64,000 bases of DNA from Mercurialis annua (GCF_937616625.2 NC_065574.1:24926501-24990500); one strand, 5' to 3'. Counted from the stretch's first letter, positions 26,201 to 42,300 are shown. Program-made: numbers and translations. Notes: generated by a model from the sequence alone, not told the origin.

Positions 26201-27300
26201 TCAAATCAAAACGTTTACAACATTATAAAACTAATCCAAACGTTTCTCCGTTTTAGCGATTTAAGCCAAATGTTTACAAACGTTATGAAACAAATCCAAA
26301 TTTTTCTCTTTTTAGTGATTTAAGCCAAACGTTTAAAACGTTACGAAACAAATCCAAACGTCTCACCTTTTAAGCGATTCAAGCAAAACGTTTACAAACG
26401 TTACGAAATAAATCCAAACGTCTCACCGTTTTAGCGATTTAAGCCAAACGCTTAAAACATTGAGAGACCAATCCAAACGTTTAACCTTTTTCGCAATTTA
26501 AGCCAAACGTTTACAAACGTTACGAAACAAATCCAAACGTTTCCCCTTTTTAGTGATTTAAGCCAAACGTTTAAAACGTTACATAACAAATCCAAACGTT
26601 TAAAACATTACAAAACAAATCCGAACATTTCTCCGTTTTAGCGATTTAAGCCAAACGTTTAAAAAAGTTGCTAAACAAATCTAAACATTTTACCTTTTTA
26701 GCGATTTAAGCCAAACGTTTAAAACGTTACAAAACCAAATCCGAACGTTTCCCCTTTTTATCGATTTAAGCCAAACGTTTACAAACATTACGAAACAAAT
26801 CAAAACGTTTCATATTTTTAGCGATTTAAGTCAAACGTTTAAAATGTTATGAAACCAATCCAAATGTTTCCCCTTTTTTAGCGATTTAAGCCAAACGTTT
26901 AAAACTTCACAAAACAAATCCAAACGTTTAAAACATTACAAAACACATCCAAACGTTTTTCTCTCTCTTAGCGATTTACGCCAAAAGTTAAAAATGTTAC
27001 GAAACCAATCTAAACGTTTCACTTTTTTAGCGATTTAGGCCAAACGTTTAGAGACGTTACGAAACAAATCTAAATGTTTCACCTGTTTAGCGATTTAAGC
27101 AAACGTTTAAAACGTTACGAAACAAATCCAACCGTCTAATAATGTTACAAAACAAATCCAAACATTTCAAATGTTACAAAACAAATCAACACGTTTCTCC
27201 TTTTTAGCGATTTAGGCCAAACGTTTAAAAACATCACGAAACAAATCCAAACGTTTCACCTTTTAGTGATTGCCAAACCTTTAAAACATTACGAAATCAA
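12202..27300. repeat. Satellite A array, diverged central block
   Basis: This is continuous 59/60-bp satellite A with no insertion that I can see and no gene. It begins in the monomer at AAGCCAAACG, directly after the LTR end. Monomers here differ more from each other than in the blocks to the right. Similarity at larger scale is still visible: 12202 to about 13290 resembles about 16140-17230 at an offset near 3937, with an intermediate copy near 14.9 kb, and about 20380-21350 resembles about 26350-27290 at an offset near 5970. The last part, from about 24.9 kb, resembles 1-500. Open frames at 15489, 17376, 18404, 20122, 23125 (minus), 24493, 24947 and 25411 are repeats of one 20-residue pattern. 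Confidence 0.96.
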
Positions 27301-30300
27301 TCCAAAAGTTTAAAACGTTACAAAACTAATCCAAACGTTTCACCTTTTTAGCGATTTAAGCCAAACATTTGCAAACATTACGAAACAAATCCAAATATTT
27401 AACCTTTTTAGCGATTTAAGCCAAACGTTTCGAAACAAATCCAAACGTTTAAAACGTTACAAAACAAATCCAAATGTTTCTACGATTTAGAGATTTAAAC
27501 CAAACGTTACGAAACAAATCCAAACGTTTTCACTTTTTAGAGATGTAAGCCTAACGTTTACAAACGTTACGAAACAAATCCAAACGTTTCACCTTTTTAG
27601 CGATTTAAGCCAAACGTTTAAAACATTACGAAACAAATCCAAACGTATAAAACTTTACAAAACAAATCCAAACGTTTCTCCGTTTTAGCGATTCAAGCCA
27701 AACGTTTACAAACGTTGAGAAACAAATTCAAACGTTTCACCTTTTTAGTAATTTAAGCCAAATGTTTAAAACGTTACTAAACCAATCCAAACATTCACCC
27801 ATTTTTAGCGATTTAAGCCAAATGTTTACAAATATTACGAAACAAATCCAAACATTTCTCCAATTTACAATTTAAGGCAAACGATTAAAACGTTACGAAA
27901 CAAATCCAAACATTTCACCTTTTTACCGAATTAAGCAAAACGTCTACAATCATTACAAAACAAATTCAAACGTTTCACCTTTTAGGTGATTTAAGCCAAA
28001 CGTTTAAAACGTTACGAAACAAATCCAAACGTTTCATCTTTTTAGCGATTTAAGCCAAACGTTTTCAAACGTTACGAAACAAATCCAAACGTTTCACCTT
28101 TTTAGCGATTTAAGCCAAACGTTTAAAAACATTACAAAAAAAATCCAAACGTTTCGCCTTTTTAGCGATTTAAGCCAAACATTTAAATCATTACGAAACA
28201 AATCCAAATGTTTAATACGTTTCAAAAGAAATCCAAAGTTATCGCCATTTTAGGCATCTAAGCCAAACGTTTACAAACGTTACGAAACAAATCCAAAGGT
28301 TTCACCTTTTTAGCGATTCAAGCCTAACGTTTAAAACCTTACGAAACCAATCCAAACGTCTCCGCTTTTTAGTGCTTTAAGCCAAACGTTTACAAACATT
28401 ATGAAACAACTCCAAACGTTTTACTTTTTTAACGATTTAAGCAAAACTTGTAAAACGTTACGAAACCATTCCAAACATTTCACCTTTTTAGCGATTTAAG
28501 TCAAACGTTTACAAACGTTACGAAACAATTCCAAATGTTTCACCTTTTTAGCGATTTAAGCCAATTGTTTAAAATGTTAAGAAACAAATCAAAACGTTTA
28601 AAACTTTACAAAACAAATCCAAATATTTCTCCCTTTTTGCGATTTAAGTCAAACGTTATGAAATAAATCCAAATGTTTCCCTTTTTAGCGATTTAAGCCA
28701 AATGTATAAAACTATACAAAACCAATCAAAACGTTTCCCCTTTTTAGCGATTTAAGCCAAATGTATAAAACTATACAAAACCAATCAAAACGTTTCCCCT
28801 TTTTAGCGATTTAAGCCAAATGATTACAAACGTTACGAAACAAATCCAAACGTTTCACCTTTTTAGCGATTTACGCCAAACATTACAAAGCAAATCCAAA
28901 TGTTTAAAACATTACAAAAAAAATCCAAATATTTCTCCGTTTTAGTGATTTAAGACAAACGTTTACAAACATTACTCAACAAATCCAAACGTTTCCCCTT
29001 TTTAGGGATTTAAGCCAAACGTTTTAAAACGTTACGCAACAGATCCAAACGTTTCATCTTTTTAGCGATTTAAGCCAAACGTTTAATATGTTACGAAACA
29101 AATCCAAATGTTTAAAACATTACAAAACAAATCCAAATGTTTCACCCTTTTAGCGATTTAAGCCAAACGTTATGAAAAAAATCCAAATGTTTCTCTTTTT
29201 AGCGATTTAAGCCAAATGTTTAAAACGTTACGAAACTAAAACATTTCCCCTTTTTAGCGATTTAAGCCAACGATTACAAACGTTGCGAAACAAATCCAAA
29301 CGTTTTACCTTTTTAGCGATTTAAGCCAAACCTTTAAAACATTATAAAGCAAATCTAAACGTTTAAAACATTAAAAAACAAATCCAAATGTTTCTCCGTT
29401 TTAGTGATTTTAGACAAACGTTACTCAACAAATCCAAACTTTTCTTCTTTTTAGCGATTTAAGCCAAACGTTTTCAAACGTTACGAAACAAATCCAAGTG
29501 TTTCACCTTTTTAGCGATTTAAGCCAAACGTTTACAAACCTTACGAAACAAATCCAAACGTTTAAAACATTAAGAAACAAATCCAAACATTTAAAACGTT
29601 ACGAAACAAATCCAAACGTTTAAAATGTTACGAAACCAATCCAAACGTTTAAAACGTTACGAAACCAATCCAAACGTTTAAAACGTTACGAAACCAATCC
29701 AAACGTTTCGCCGTTTTAGCAATTTAAGCCAAATGTTTACAAGCGTTACGAAACGAATCCAAACGTTTCACCTATTTAGCGATTTAAGCCAAAAGTTTAA
29801 ACGTTACGAAACAAATCTAAACGTTTAGAAAGTTACAATACAAATTCAAACGTTTCTTCCTTTTAGCAATTTAATCCAAAAGTTTACAAACATTACGAAA
29901 TAAAATATAAATGTTTCACCTTTTTAGCAATTTAAGCCAAACATTTAAAACGTTACGAAACCAATCCAAATGTTTTACCTTATTAGCGATTGAAGCCAAA
30001 CGTCTACAAACGTTAGAAAATAAATCCAAACGTTTCACCTTTTTAGCGATTAAAGTTCAACGTTTAAGACATTACGAAACCAATCCAAACGTTTCCCCTT
30101 TTTAGCAATTTAAGCCAAATGTTTACAAACGTTAAGAAACAAATCCAAACATTTCACCTTTTTAGCGATTTAAGCCAAACATTTAAAACATTACGAAACA
30201 AATCAAAACGTTTACAACATTACAAAACAAATCCAAACGTTTCTCCGTTTCAGCGATTTTATAAAACAAATCCAAATTTTTCTCTTTTTAACAATTTAAG

Positions 30301-33300
30301 CCAAACGTTTAAAACGTTACGAAACCAATCCAAACGTTTCCCCTTTTTGTCGATATAAGCCAAACGTTTACAAACATTAGGAAACAAATCCAAAGGTTTC
30401 ACCTTTTTAGCGATTTAAGCCAAACGTTTAAAACGTTACGAAACAAATCTAAACATTTTAAAACAACACAAAACAAATCCAAATGAGTCTTCGTTTTAGC
30501 GATTGAAGCCAAACGTTTACAAACATTACGAAACAAATCCAAACGTTTTACATTTTTAGCGATTTAAGCCAAACGTTTAAAATGTTATGAAACCAATCCA
30601 AACGTTTCCCCTTTTTAGCGATTTAAGCAAAACGTTTACAAACGTGACGAAACAAATCCAATAGTACCACCTTTATACTATTTAGGCCAAACATTTAAAA
30701 CGTTACGAAACAAATCCAAACGTTTAAAACATTACAAAACACATCCAAATGTTTCTCTGTCTTAGCAATTTAAGCCAAAAGTTTAAAGTGTTACGAAACC
30801 AATCCAAACGTTTCACTTTCTTAGCGATTCAGGCCAAACGTTTAAAAACGTTACAAAACATATCCAAACATTTCTCCTTTTTAGCGATTTACGCCAAACG
30901 TTTAAAACGTTACGAAACAAATCCAACCGTCTAAAACGTTACAAAACAAATCCAAACATTTCAAATGTTACAAAACAAATCAACACGTTTCTCCTTTTTA
31001 GCGATTTAGGCCAAACGTTTAAAAACGTTAAGAAACAAATCCAAACGTTTCCCCTTTTAGCGATTTAGGCCAAACCTTTAAAACGTTACGAAATCAGTCC
31101 AAACGTTTAAAACGTTACAAAACTGATCCAAACGTTTTTTCCTTTTAGCGATTTAAGCCAAACATTTACAAACGTTACGAAATCAATCCAAAAGTTTAAA
31201 ACGTTACAAAACTAATCCAAACGTTTCACCTTTTTAGCGATTTAAGCCAAACATTTGCAAACATTACGAAACAAATCCAAATATTTAACCTTTTTAGCGA
31301 TTTAAGCCAAACGTTTCGAAACAAATCCAAACGTTTAAAACGTTACAAAACAATCCAAATGTTTCTCCGATTTAGAGATTTAAACCAAACGTTACGAAAC
31401 AAATCCAAACGTATAAAACTTTACAAAACAAATCCAAACGTTTCTCCGTTTTAGCGATTCAAGCCAAACGTTTACAAACGTTGAGAAACAAATTCAAACG
31501 TTTCACCTTTTTAGTAATTTAAGCCAAATGTTTAAAACGTTACTAAACCAATCCAAACATTCACCCATTTTTATCGATTTAAGCCAAACGTTTACAAATA
31601 TTACGAAACAAATCCAAACGTTTCTCCAATTTACAATTTAAGGCAAACGTTTAAAACGTTACGAAACAAATCCAAACATTTCACCTTTTTACCGAATTAA
31701 GCCAAACGTCTACAAACATTACAAAACAAATCCAAACATTTCACCTTTTAGGTGATTTAAGCCAAACGTTACGAAACAAATCCAAACGTTTCATCTTTTT
31801 AGCGATTTAAGCCAAACTTTTTCAAACGTTACGAAACAAATCCAAACGTTTCACCTTTTTAGCGATTTAAGCCAAACGTTTAAAAACATTACAAAACAAA
31901 TCCAAACGTTTCGCCTTTTTAGCGATTTAAGCCAAACATTTAAATCATTACGAAACAAATCCAAACGTTTAATACGTTTCAAAAGAAATCCAAAGTTATC
32001 GCCATTTTAGGCATCTAAGCCAAACGTTTACAAACGTTACGAAACAAATCCAAAGGTTTCACCTTTTTAGCGATTCAAGCCTAACGTTTAAAACCTTACG
32101 AAACCAATCCAAACGTCTCCGCTTTTTAGTGCTTTAAGCCAAACGTTTACAAACATTATGAAACAACTCCAAACGTTTTACTTTTTTAACGATTTAAGCA
32201 AAACTTGTAAAACGTTACGAAACCATTCCAAACATTTCACCTTTTTAGCGATTTAAGTCAAACGTTTACAAACGTTACGAAACAATTCCAAATGTTTCAC
32301 CTTTTTAGCGATTTAAGCCAATTGTTTAAAATGTTAAGAAACAAATCAAAACGTTTAAAACTTTACAAAACAAATCCAAATATTTCTCCCTTTTTGCGAT
32401 TTAAGTCAAACGTTATGAAATAAATCCAAATGTTTCCCTTTTTAGCGATTTAAGCCAAATGTATAAAACTATACAAAACCAATCAAAATGTTTCCCCTTT
32501 TTAGCGATTTAAGCCAAATGATTACAAACGTTACGAAACAAATCCAAACGTTTCACCTTTTTAGCGATTTACGCCAAACATTACAAAGCAAATCCAAATG
32601 TTTAAAAAATTACAAAACAAATCCAAATATTTCTCCGTTTTAGTGATTTAAGACAAACGTTTACAAACATTACTCAACAAATCCAAACGTTTCCCCTTTT
32701 TAGGGATTGAAGCCAAACGTTTTAAAACGTTACGCAACAGATCCAAATGTTTCATCTTTTTAGCGATTTAAGCCAAACGTTTAATATGTTACGAAACAAA
32801 TCCAAATGTTTAAAACATTACAAAACAAATCCAAATGTTTCTCCCTTTTAGCGATTTAAGCCAAACGTTATGAAAAAAATCCAAATGTTTCTCTTTTTAG
32901 CGATTTAAGCCAAATGTTTAAAACGTTACGAAACTAAAACATTTCCCCTTTTTAGCGATTTAAGCCAACGATTACAAACGTTACGAAACAAATCCAAACG
33001 TTTTACCTTTTTAGCGATTTAAGCCAAACCTTTAAAACATTATAAAGCAAATCTAAACGTTTAAAACATTAAAAAACAAATCTAAATCTTTCTCCGTTTT
33101 AGTGATTTTAGACAAACGTTACTCAACAAATCCAAACTTTTCTTCTTTTTAGCGATTTAAGCCAAACGTTTTCAAACGTTACGAAACAAATCCAAGTGTT
33201 TCACCTTTTTAGCGATTTAAGCCAAACGTTTACAAACCTTACGAAACAAATGCAAACGTTTAAAACATTAAGAAACAAATCCAAACATTTAAAACGTTAC

Positions 33301-36300
33301 GAAACAAATCCAAACGTTTAAAATGTTACGAAACCAATCCAAACGTTTAAAACGTTACGAAACCAATCCAAACGTTTAAAACGTTACGAAACCAATCCAA
33401 ACGTTTCGCCGTTTTAGCAATTTAAGCCAAACGTTTACAAGCGTTACGAAACGAATCCAAACGTTTCACCTATTTAGCGATTTAAGCCAAAAGTTTAAAC
33501 GTTACGAAACAAATCTAAACGTTTAGAAAGTTACAATACAAATTCAAATGTTTCTTCCTTTTAGCGATTTAATCCAAAAGTTTACAAACATTACGAAATA
33601 AAATATAAATGTTTCACCTTTTTAGCAATTTATGCCAAACATTTAAAACGTTACGAAACCAATCCAAATGTTTTACCTTATTAGCGATTGAAGCCAAACG
33701 TCTACAAACGTTAGAAAATAAATCCAAACGTTTCACCTTTTTAGCGATTAAAGTTCAACGTTTAAAACATTACGAAACCAATCCAAACGTTTCCCCTTTT
33801 TAGCGATTTAAGCCAAATGTTTACAAACGTTAAGAAACAAATCCAAACATTTCACCTTTTTAGCGATTTAAGCCAAACATTTAAAACATTACGAAACAAA
33901 TCAAAACGTTTACAACATTACAAAACAAATCCAAACGTTTCTCCGTTTCGGCGATTTTATAAAACAAATCCAAATTTTTCTCTTTTTAGCAATTTAAGCC
34001 AAACGTTTAAAACGTTACGAAACCAATCCAAACGTTTCCCCTTTTTGTTGATATAAGCCAAACGTTTACAAACATTAGGAAACAAATCCAAAGGTTTCAC
34101 CTTTTTAGCGATTTAAGCCAAACGTTTAAAACGTTACGAAACAAATCTAAACATTTTAAAACAACACAAAACAAATCCAAATGAGTCTTCGTTTTAGCGA
34201 TTGAAGCCAAACGTTTACAAACATTACGAAACAAATCCAAACGTTTCACATTTTTAGCGATTTAAGCCAAACGTTTATAATGTTATGAAACCAATCCAAA
34301 CATTTCCCCTTTTTAGCGATTTAAGCAAAACGTTTACAAACGTGACGAAACAAATCCAATAGTACCACCTTTATACTATTTAGGCCAAACATTTAAAACG
34401 TTACGAAACAAATCCAAACGTTTAAAACATTACAAAACACATCCAAATGTTTCTCTGTCTTAGCAATTTAAGCCAAAAGTTTAAAGTGTTACGAAACCAA
34501 TCCAAACGTTTCACTTTCTTAGCGATTCAGGCCAAACGTTTAAAAACGTTACAAAACATATCCAAATATTTCTCCTTTTTAGCGATTTACGCCAAACGTT
34601 TAAAACGTTACGAAACAAATCCAACCGTCTAAAACGTTACAAAACAAATCCAAACATTTCAAATGTTACAAAACAAATCAACACGTTTCTCCTTTTTAGC
34701 GATTTAGGCCAAACGTTTAAAAACGTTAAGAAACAAATCCAAACGTTTCCCCTTTTAGCGATTTAGGCCAAACCTTTAAAACGTTACGAAATCAGTCCAA
34801 ACGTTTAAAACGTTACAAAACTGATCCAAACGTTTTTTCCTTTTAGCGATTTAAGCCAAACATTTACAAACGTTACGAAATCAATCCAAAAGTTTAAAAC
34901 GTTACAAAACTAATCCAAACGTTTCACCCTTTTAGCGATTTAAGCCAGACATTTGCAAACATTACGAAACAAATCCAAATATTTAACTTTTTTAGCGATT
35001 TAAGCCAAACGTTTCGAAACAAATCCAAACGTTTAAAACGTTACAAAACAAATCCAAATGTTTCTCCGATTTAGAGATTTAAACCAAACGTTACGAAACA
35101 AATCCAAACGTTTTCACTTTTTAGCGATGTAAGCCTAACGTTTACAAACGTTACGAAACAAATCCAAACGTTTCACCTTTTTAGCGATTTAAGCCAAGCG
35201 TTTAAAACATTACGAAACAAATCCAAACGTATAAAACTTTACAAAACAAATCCAAACGTTTCTCCGTTTTAGCGATTCAAGCCAAACATTTACAAACGTT
35301 GAGAAACAAATTCAAACGTTTCACCTTTTTAGTAATTTAAGCCAAATGTTTAAAACGTTACTAAACCAATCCAAACATTCACCCATTTTTATCGATTTAA
35401 GCCAAACGTTTACAAATATTACGAAACAAATCCAAACGTTTCTCCAATTTACAATTTAAGGCAAACGTTTAAAACGTTACGAAACAAATCCAAACATTTC
35501 ACCTTTTTACCGAATTAAGCCAAACGTCTACAAACATTACAAAACAAATCCAAACGTTTCACCTTTTAGGTGATTTAAGCCAAACGTTACGAAACAAATC
35601 CAAACGTTTCATCTTTTTAGCGATTTAAGCCAAACGTTTTCAAACGTTACGAAACAAATCCATACGTTTCACCTTTTTAGCGATTTAAGCCAAACGTTTA
35701 AAAACATTACAAAACAAATCCAAACGTTTCGCCTTTTTAGCGATTTAAGCCAAACATTTAAATCATTACGAAACAAATCCAAACGTTTAATACGTTTCAA
35801 AAGAAATCCAAAGTTATCGCCATTTTAGGCATCTAAGCCAAACGTTTACAAACGTTACGAAACAAATCCAAAGGTTTCACCTTTTTAGCGATTCAAGCCT
35901 AACATTTAAAACCTTACGAAACCAATCCAAACGTCTCCGCTTTTTAGTGGTTTAAGCCAAACGTTTACAAACATTATGAAACAACTCCAAACGTTTTACC
36001 TTTTTAACGATTTAAGCAAAACTTGTAAAACGTTACGAAACCATTCCAAACATTTCACCTTTTTAGCGATTTAAGTCAAACGTTTACAAACGTTACGAAA
36101 CAATTCCAAATGTTTCACCTTTTTAGCGATTTAAGCCAATTGTTTAAAATGTTAAGAAACAAATCAAAACGTTTAAAACTTTACAAAACAAATCCAAATA
36201 TTTCTCCCTTTTTGCGATTTAAGTCAAACGTTATGAAATAAATCAAAATGTTTCCCTTTTTAGCGATTTAAGCCAAATGTATAAAACTATACAAAACCAA

Positions 36301-39300
36301 TCAAAACGTTTCCCCTTTTTAGCGATTTAAGCCAAATGATTACAAACGTTACGAAACAAATCCAAACGTTTCACCTTTTTAGCGATTTACGCCAAACATT
36401 ACAAAGCAAATCCAAATGTTTAAAACATTACAAAAAAAATCCAAATATTTCTCCGTTTTAGTGATTTAAGACAAACGTTTACAAACATTACTCAACAAAT
36501 CCAAACGTTTCCCCTTTTTAGGGATTTAAGCCAAACGTTTTAAAACGTTACGCAACAGATCCAAACGTTTCATCTTTTTAGCGATTTAAGCCAAACGTTT
36601 AATATGTTACGAAACAAATCCAAATGTTTAAAACATTACAAAACAAATCCAAATGTTTCACCCTTTTAGCGAATTAAGCCAAACGTTATGAAAAAAATCC
36701 AAACGTTTCACCTTTTTAGCGATTAAAGTTCAACGTTTAAAACATTACGAAACCAATCCAAACGTTTCCCCTTTTTAGCGATTTAAGCCAAATGTTTACA
36801 AACGTTAAGAAACAAATCCAAACATTTCACCTTTTTAGCGATTTAAGCCAAACATTTAAAACATTACGAAACAAATCAAAACGTTTACAACATTACAAAA
36901 CAAATCCAAACGTTTCTCCGTTTCGGCGATTTTATAAAACAAATCCAAATTTTTCTCTTTTTAGCAATTTAAGCCAAACGTTTAAAACGTTACAAAACCA
37001 ATCCAAACGTTTCCCCTTTTTGTTGATATAAGCCAAACGTTTACAAACATTAGGAAACAAATCCAAAGGTTTCACCTTTTTAGCGATTTAAGCCAAACGT
37101 TTAAAACGTTACGAAACAAATCTAAACATTTTAAAACAACACAAAACAAATCCAAATGAGTCTTCGTTTTAGCGATTGAAGCCAAACGTTTACAAACATT
37201 ACGAAACAAATCCAAACGTTTCACATTTTTAGCGATTTAAGCCAAACGTTTATAATGTTATGAAACCAATCCAAACATTTCCCCTTTTTAGCGATTTAAG
37301 CAAAACGTTTACAAACGTGACGAAACAAATCCAATAGTACCACCTTTATACTATTTAGGCCAAACATTTAAAACGTTACGAAACAAATCCAAACGTTTAA
37401 AACATTACAAAACACATCCAAATGTTTCTCTGTCTTAGCAATTTAAGCCAAAAGTTTAAAGTGTTACGAAACCAATCCAAACGTTTCACTTTCTTAGCGA
37501 TTCAGGCCAAACGTTTAAAAACGTTACAAAACATATCCAAATATTTCTCCTTTTTAGCGATTTACGCCAAACGTTTAAAACGTTACGAAACAAATCCAAC
37601 CGTCTAAACCGTTACAAAACAAATCCAAACATTTCAAATGTTACAAAACAAATCAACACGTTTCTCCTTTTTAGCGATTTAGGCCAAACGTTTAAAAACG
37701 TTAAGAAACAAATCCAAACGTTTCCCCTTTTAGCGATTTAGGCCAAACCTTTAAAACGTTACGAAATCAGTCCAAACGTTTAAAACGTTACAAAACTGAT
37801 CCAAACGTTTTTTCCTTTTAGCGATTTAAGCCAAACATTTACAAACGTTACGAAATCAATCCAAAAGTTTAAAACGTTACAAAACTAATCCAAACGTTTC
37901 AGCCTTTTAGCGATTTAAGCCAGACATTTGCAAACATTACGAAACAAATCCAAATATTTAACTTTTTTAGCGATTTAAGCCAAACGTTTCGAAACAAATC
38001 CAAACGTTTAAAACGTTACAAAACAAATCCAAATGTTTCTCCGATTTAGAGATTTAAACCAAACGTTACGAAACAAATCCAAACGTTTTCACTTTTTAGC
38101 GATGTAAGCCTAACGTTTACAAACGTTACGAAACAAATCCAAACGTTTCACCTTTTTAGCGATTTAAGCCAAGCGTTTAAAACATTACGAAACAAATCCA
38201 AACGTATAAAACTTTACAAAACAAATCCAAACGTTTCTCCGTTTTAGCGATTCAAGCCAAACATTTACAAACGTTGAGAAACAAATTCAAACGTTTCACC
38301 TTTTTAGTAATTTAAGCCAAATGTTTAAAACGTTACTAAACCAATCCAAACATTCACCCATTTTTATCGATTTAAGCCAAACGTTTACAAATATTACGAA
38401 ACAAATCCAAACGTTTCTCCAATTTACAATTTAAGGCAAACGTTTAAAACGTTACGAAACAAATCCAAACATTTCACCTTTTTACCGAATTAAGCCAAAC
38501 GTCTACAAACATTACAAAACAAATCCAAACGTTTCACCTTTTAGGTGATTTAAGCCAAACGTTACGAAACAAATCCAAACGTTTCATCTTTTTAGCGATT
38601 TAAGCCAAACGTTTTCAAACGTTACGAAACAAATCCATACGTTTCACCTTTTTAGCGATTTAAGCCAAACGTTTAAAAACATTACAAAACAAATCCAAAC
38701 GTTTCGCCTTTTTAGCGATTTAAGCCAAACATTTAAATCATTACGAAACAAATCCAAACGTTTAATACGTTTCAAAAGAAATCCAAAGTTATCGCCATTT
38801 TAGGCATCTAAGCCAAACGTTTACAAACGTTACGAAACAAATCCAAAGGTTTCACCTTTTTAGCGATTCAAGCCTAACATTTAAAACCTTACGAAACCAA
38901 TCCAAACGTCTCCGCTTTTTAGTGGTTTAAGCCAAACGTTTACAAACATTATGAAACAACTCCAAACGTTTTACCTTTTTAACGATTTAAGCAAAACTTG
39001 TAAAACGTTACGAAACCATTCCAAACATTTCACCTTTTTAGCGATTTAAGTCAAACGTTTACAAACGTTACGAAACAATTCCAAATGTTTCACCTTTTTA
39101 GCGATTTAAGCCAATTGTTTAAAATGTTAAGAAACAAATCAAAACGTTTAAAACTTTACAAAACAAATCCAAATATTTCTCCCTTTTTGCGATTTAAGTC
39201 AAACGTTATGAAATAAATCAAAATGTTTCCCTTTTTAGCGATTTAAGCCAAATGTATAAAACTATACAAAACCAATCAAAACGTTTCCCCTTTTTAGCGA

Positions 39301-42300
39301 TTTAAGCCAAATGATTACAAACGTTACGAAACAAATCCAAACGTTTCACCTTTTTAGCGATTTACGCCAAACATTACAAAGCAAATCCAAATGTTTAAAA
39401 CATTACAAAAAAAATCCAAATATTTCTCCGTTTTAGTGATTTAAGACAAACGTTTACAAACATTACTCAACAAATCCAAACGTTTCCCCTTTTTAGGGAT
39501 TTAAGCCAAACGTTTTAAAACGTTACGCAACAGATCCAAACGTTTCATCTTTTTAGCGATTTAAGCCAAACGTTTAATATGTTACGAAACAAATCCAAAT
39601 GTTTAAAACATTACAAAACAAATCCAAATGTTTCACCCTTTTAGCGAATTAAGCCAAACGTTATGAAAAAAATCCAAACGTTTCACCTTTTTAGCGATTA
39701 AAGTTCAACGTTTAAAACATTACGAAACCAATCCAAACGTTTCCCCTTTTTAGCGATTTAAGCCAAATGTTTACAAACGTTAAGAAACAAATCCAAACAT
39801 TTCACCTTTTTAGCGATTTAAGCCAAACATTTAAAACATTACGAAACAAATCAAAACGTTTACAACATTACAAAACAAATCCAAACGTTTCTCCGTTTCG
39901 GCGATTTTATAAAACAAATCCAAATTTTTCTCTTTTTAGCAATTTAAGCCAAACGTTTAAAACGTTACAAAACCAATCCAAACGTTTCTCCTTTTTGTTG
40001 ATATAAGCCAAACGTTTACAAACATTAGGAAACAAATCCAAAGGTTTCACCTTTTTAGCGATTTAAGCCAAACGTTTAAAACGTTACGAAACAAATCTAA
40101 ACATTTTAAAACAACACAAAACAAATCCAAATGAGTCTTCGTTTTAGCGATTGAAGCCAAACGTTTACAAACATTACGAAACAAATCCAAACGTTTCACA
40201 TTTTTAGCGATTTAAGCCAAACGTTTATAATGTTATGAAACCAATCCAAACATTTCCCCTTTTTAGCGATTTAAGCAAAACGTTTACAAACGTGACGAAA
40301 CAAATCCAATAGTACCACCTTTATACTATTTAGGCCAAACATTTAAAACGTTACGAAACAAATCCAAACGTTTAAAACATTACAAAACACATCCAAATGT
40401 TTCTCTGTCTTAGCAATTTAAGCCAAAAGTTTAAAGTGTTACGAAACCAATCCAAACGTTTCACTTTCTTAGCGATTCAGGCCAAACGTTTAAAAACGTT
40501 ACAAAACATATCCAAATATTTCTCCTTTTTAGCGATTTACGCCAAACGTTTAAAACGTTACGAAACAAATCCAACCGTCTAAAACGTTACAAAACAAATC
40601 CAAACATTTCAAATGTTACAAAACAAATCAACACGTTTCTCCTTTTTAGCGATTTAGGCCAAACGTTTAAAAACGTTAAGAAACAAATCCAAACGTTTCC
40701 CCTTTTAGCGATTTAGGCCAAACCTTTAAAACGTTACGAAATCAGTCCAAACGTTTAAAACGTTACAAAACTGATCCAAACGTTTTTTCCTTTTAGCGAT
40801 TTAAGCCAAACATTTACAAACGTTACGAAATCAATCCAAAAGTTTAAAACGTTACAAAACTAATCCAAACGTTTCACCCTTTTAGCGATTTAAGCCAGAC
40901 ATTTGCAAACATTACGAAACAAATCCAAATATTTAACCTTTTTAGCGATTTAAGCCAAACGTTTCGAAACAAATCCAAACGTTTAAAACGTTACAAAACA
41001 AATCCAAATGTTTCTCCGATTTAGAGATTTAAACCAAACGTTACGAAACAAATCCAAACGTTTTCACTTTTTAGCGATGTAAGCCTAACGTTTACAAACG
41101 TTACGAAACAAATCCAAACGTTTCACCTTTTTAGCGATTTAAGCCAAGCGTTTAAAACATTACGAAACAAATCCAAACGTATAAAACTTTACAAAACAAA
41201 TCCAAACGTTTCTCCGTTTTAGCGATTCAAGCCAAACATTTACAAACGTTGAGAAACAAATTCAAACGTTTCACCTTTTTAGTAATTTAAGCCAAATGTT
41301 TAAAACGTTACTAAACCAATCCAAACATTCACCCATTTTTATCGATTTAAGCCAAACGTTTACAAATATTACGAAACAAATCCAAACGTTTCTCCAATTT
41401 ACAATTTAAGGCAAACGTTTAAAACGTTACGAAACAAATCCAAACATTTCACCTTTTTACCGAATTAAGCCAAACGTCTACAAACATTACAAAACAAATC
41501 CAAACGTTTCACCTTTTAGGTGATTTAAGCCAAACATTACGAAACAAATCCAAACGTTTCATCTTTTTAGCGATTTAAGCCAAACGTTTTCAAACGTTAC
41601 GAAACAAATCCATACGTTTCACCTTTTTAGCGATTTAAGCCAAACGTTTAAAAACATTACAAAACAAATCCAAACGTTTCGCCTTTTTAGCGATTTAAGC
41701 CAAACATTTAAATCATTACGAAACAAATCCAAACGTTTAATACGTTTCAAAAGAAATCCAAAGTTATCGCCATTTTAGGCATCTAAGCCAAACGTTTACA
41801 AACGTTACGAAACAAATCCAAAGGTTTCACCTTTTTAGCGATTCAAGCCTAACATTTAAAACCTTACGAAACCAATCCAAACGTCTCCGCTTTTTAGTGG
41901 TTTAAGCCAAACGTTTACAAACATTATGAAACAACTCCAAACGTTTTACCTTTTTAACGATTTAAGCAAAACTTGTAAAACGTTACGAAACCATTCCAAA
42001 CATTTCACCTTTTTAGCGATTTAAGTCAAACGTTTACAAACGTTACGAAACAATTCCAAATGTTTCACCTTTTTAGCGATTTAAGCCAATTGTTTAAAAT
42101 GTTAAGAAACAAATCAAAACGTTTAAAACTTTACAAAACAAATCCAAATATTTCTCCCTTTTTGCGATTTAAGTCAAACGTTATGAAATAAATCAAAATG
42201 TTTCCCTTTTTAGCGATTTAAGCCAAATGTATAAAACTATACAAAACCAATCAAAACGTTTCCCCTTTTTAGCGATTTAAGCCAAATGATTACAAACGTT

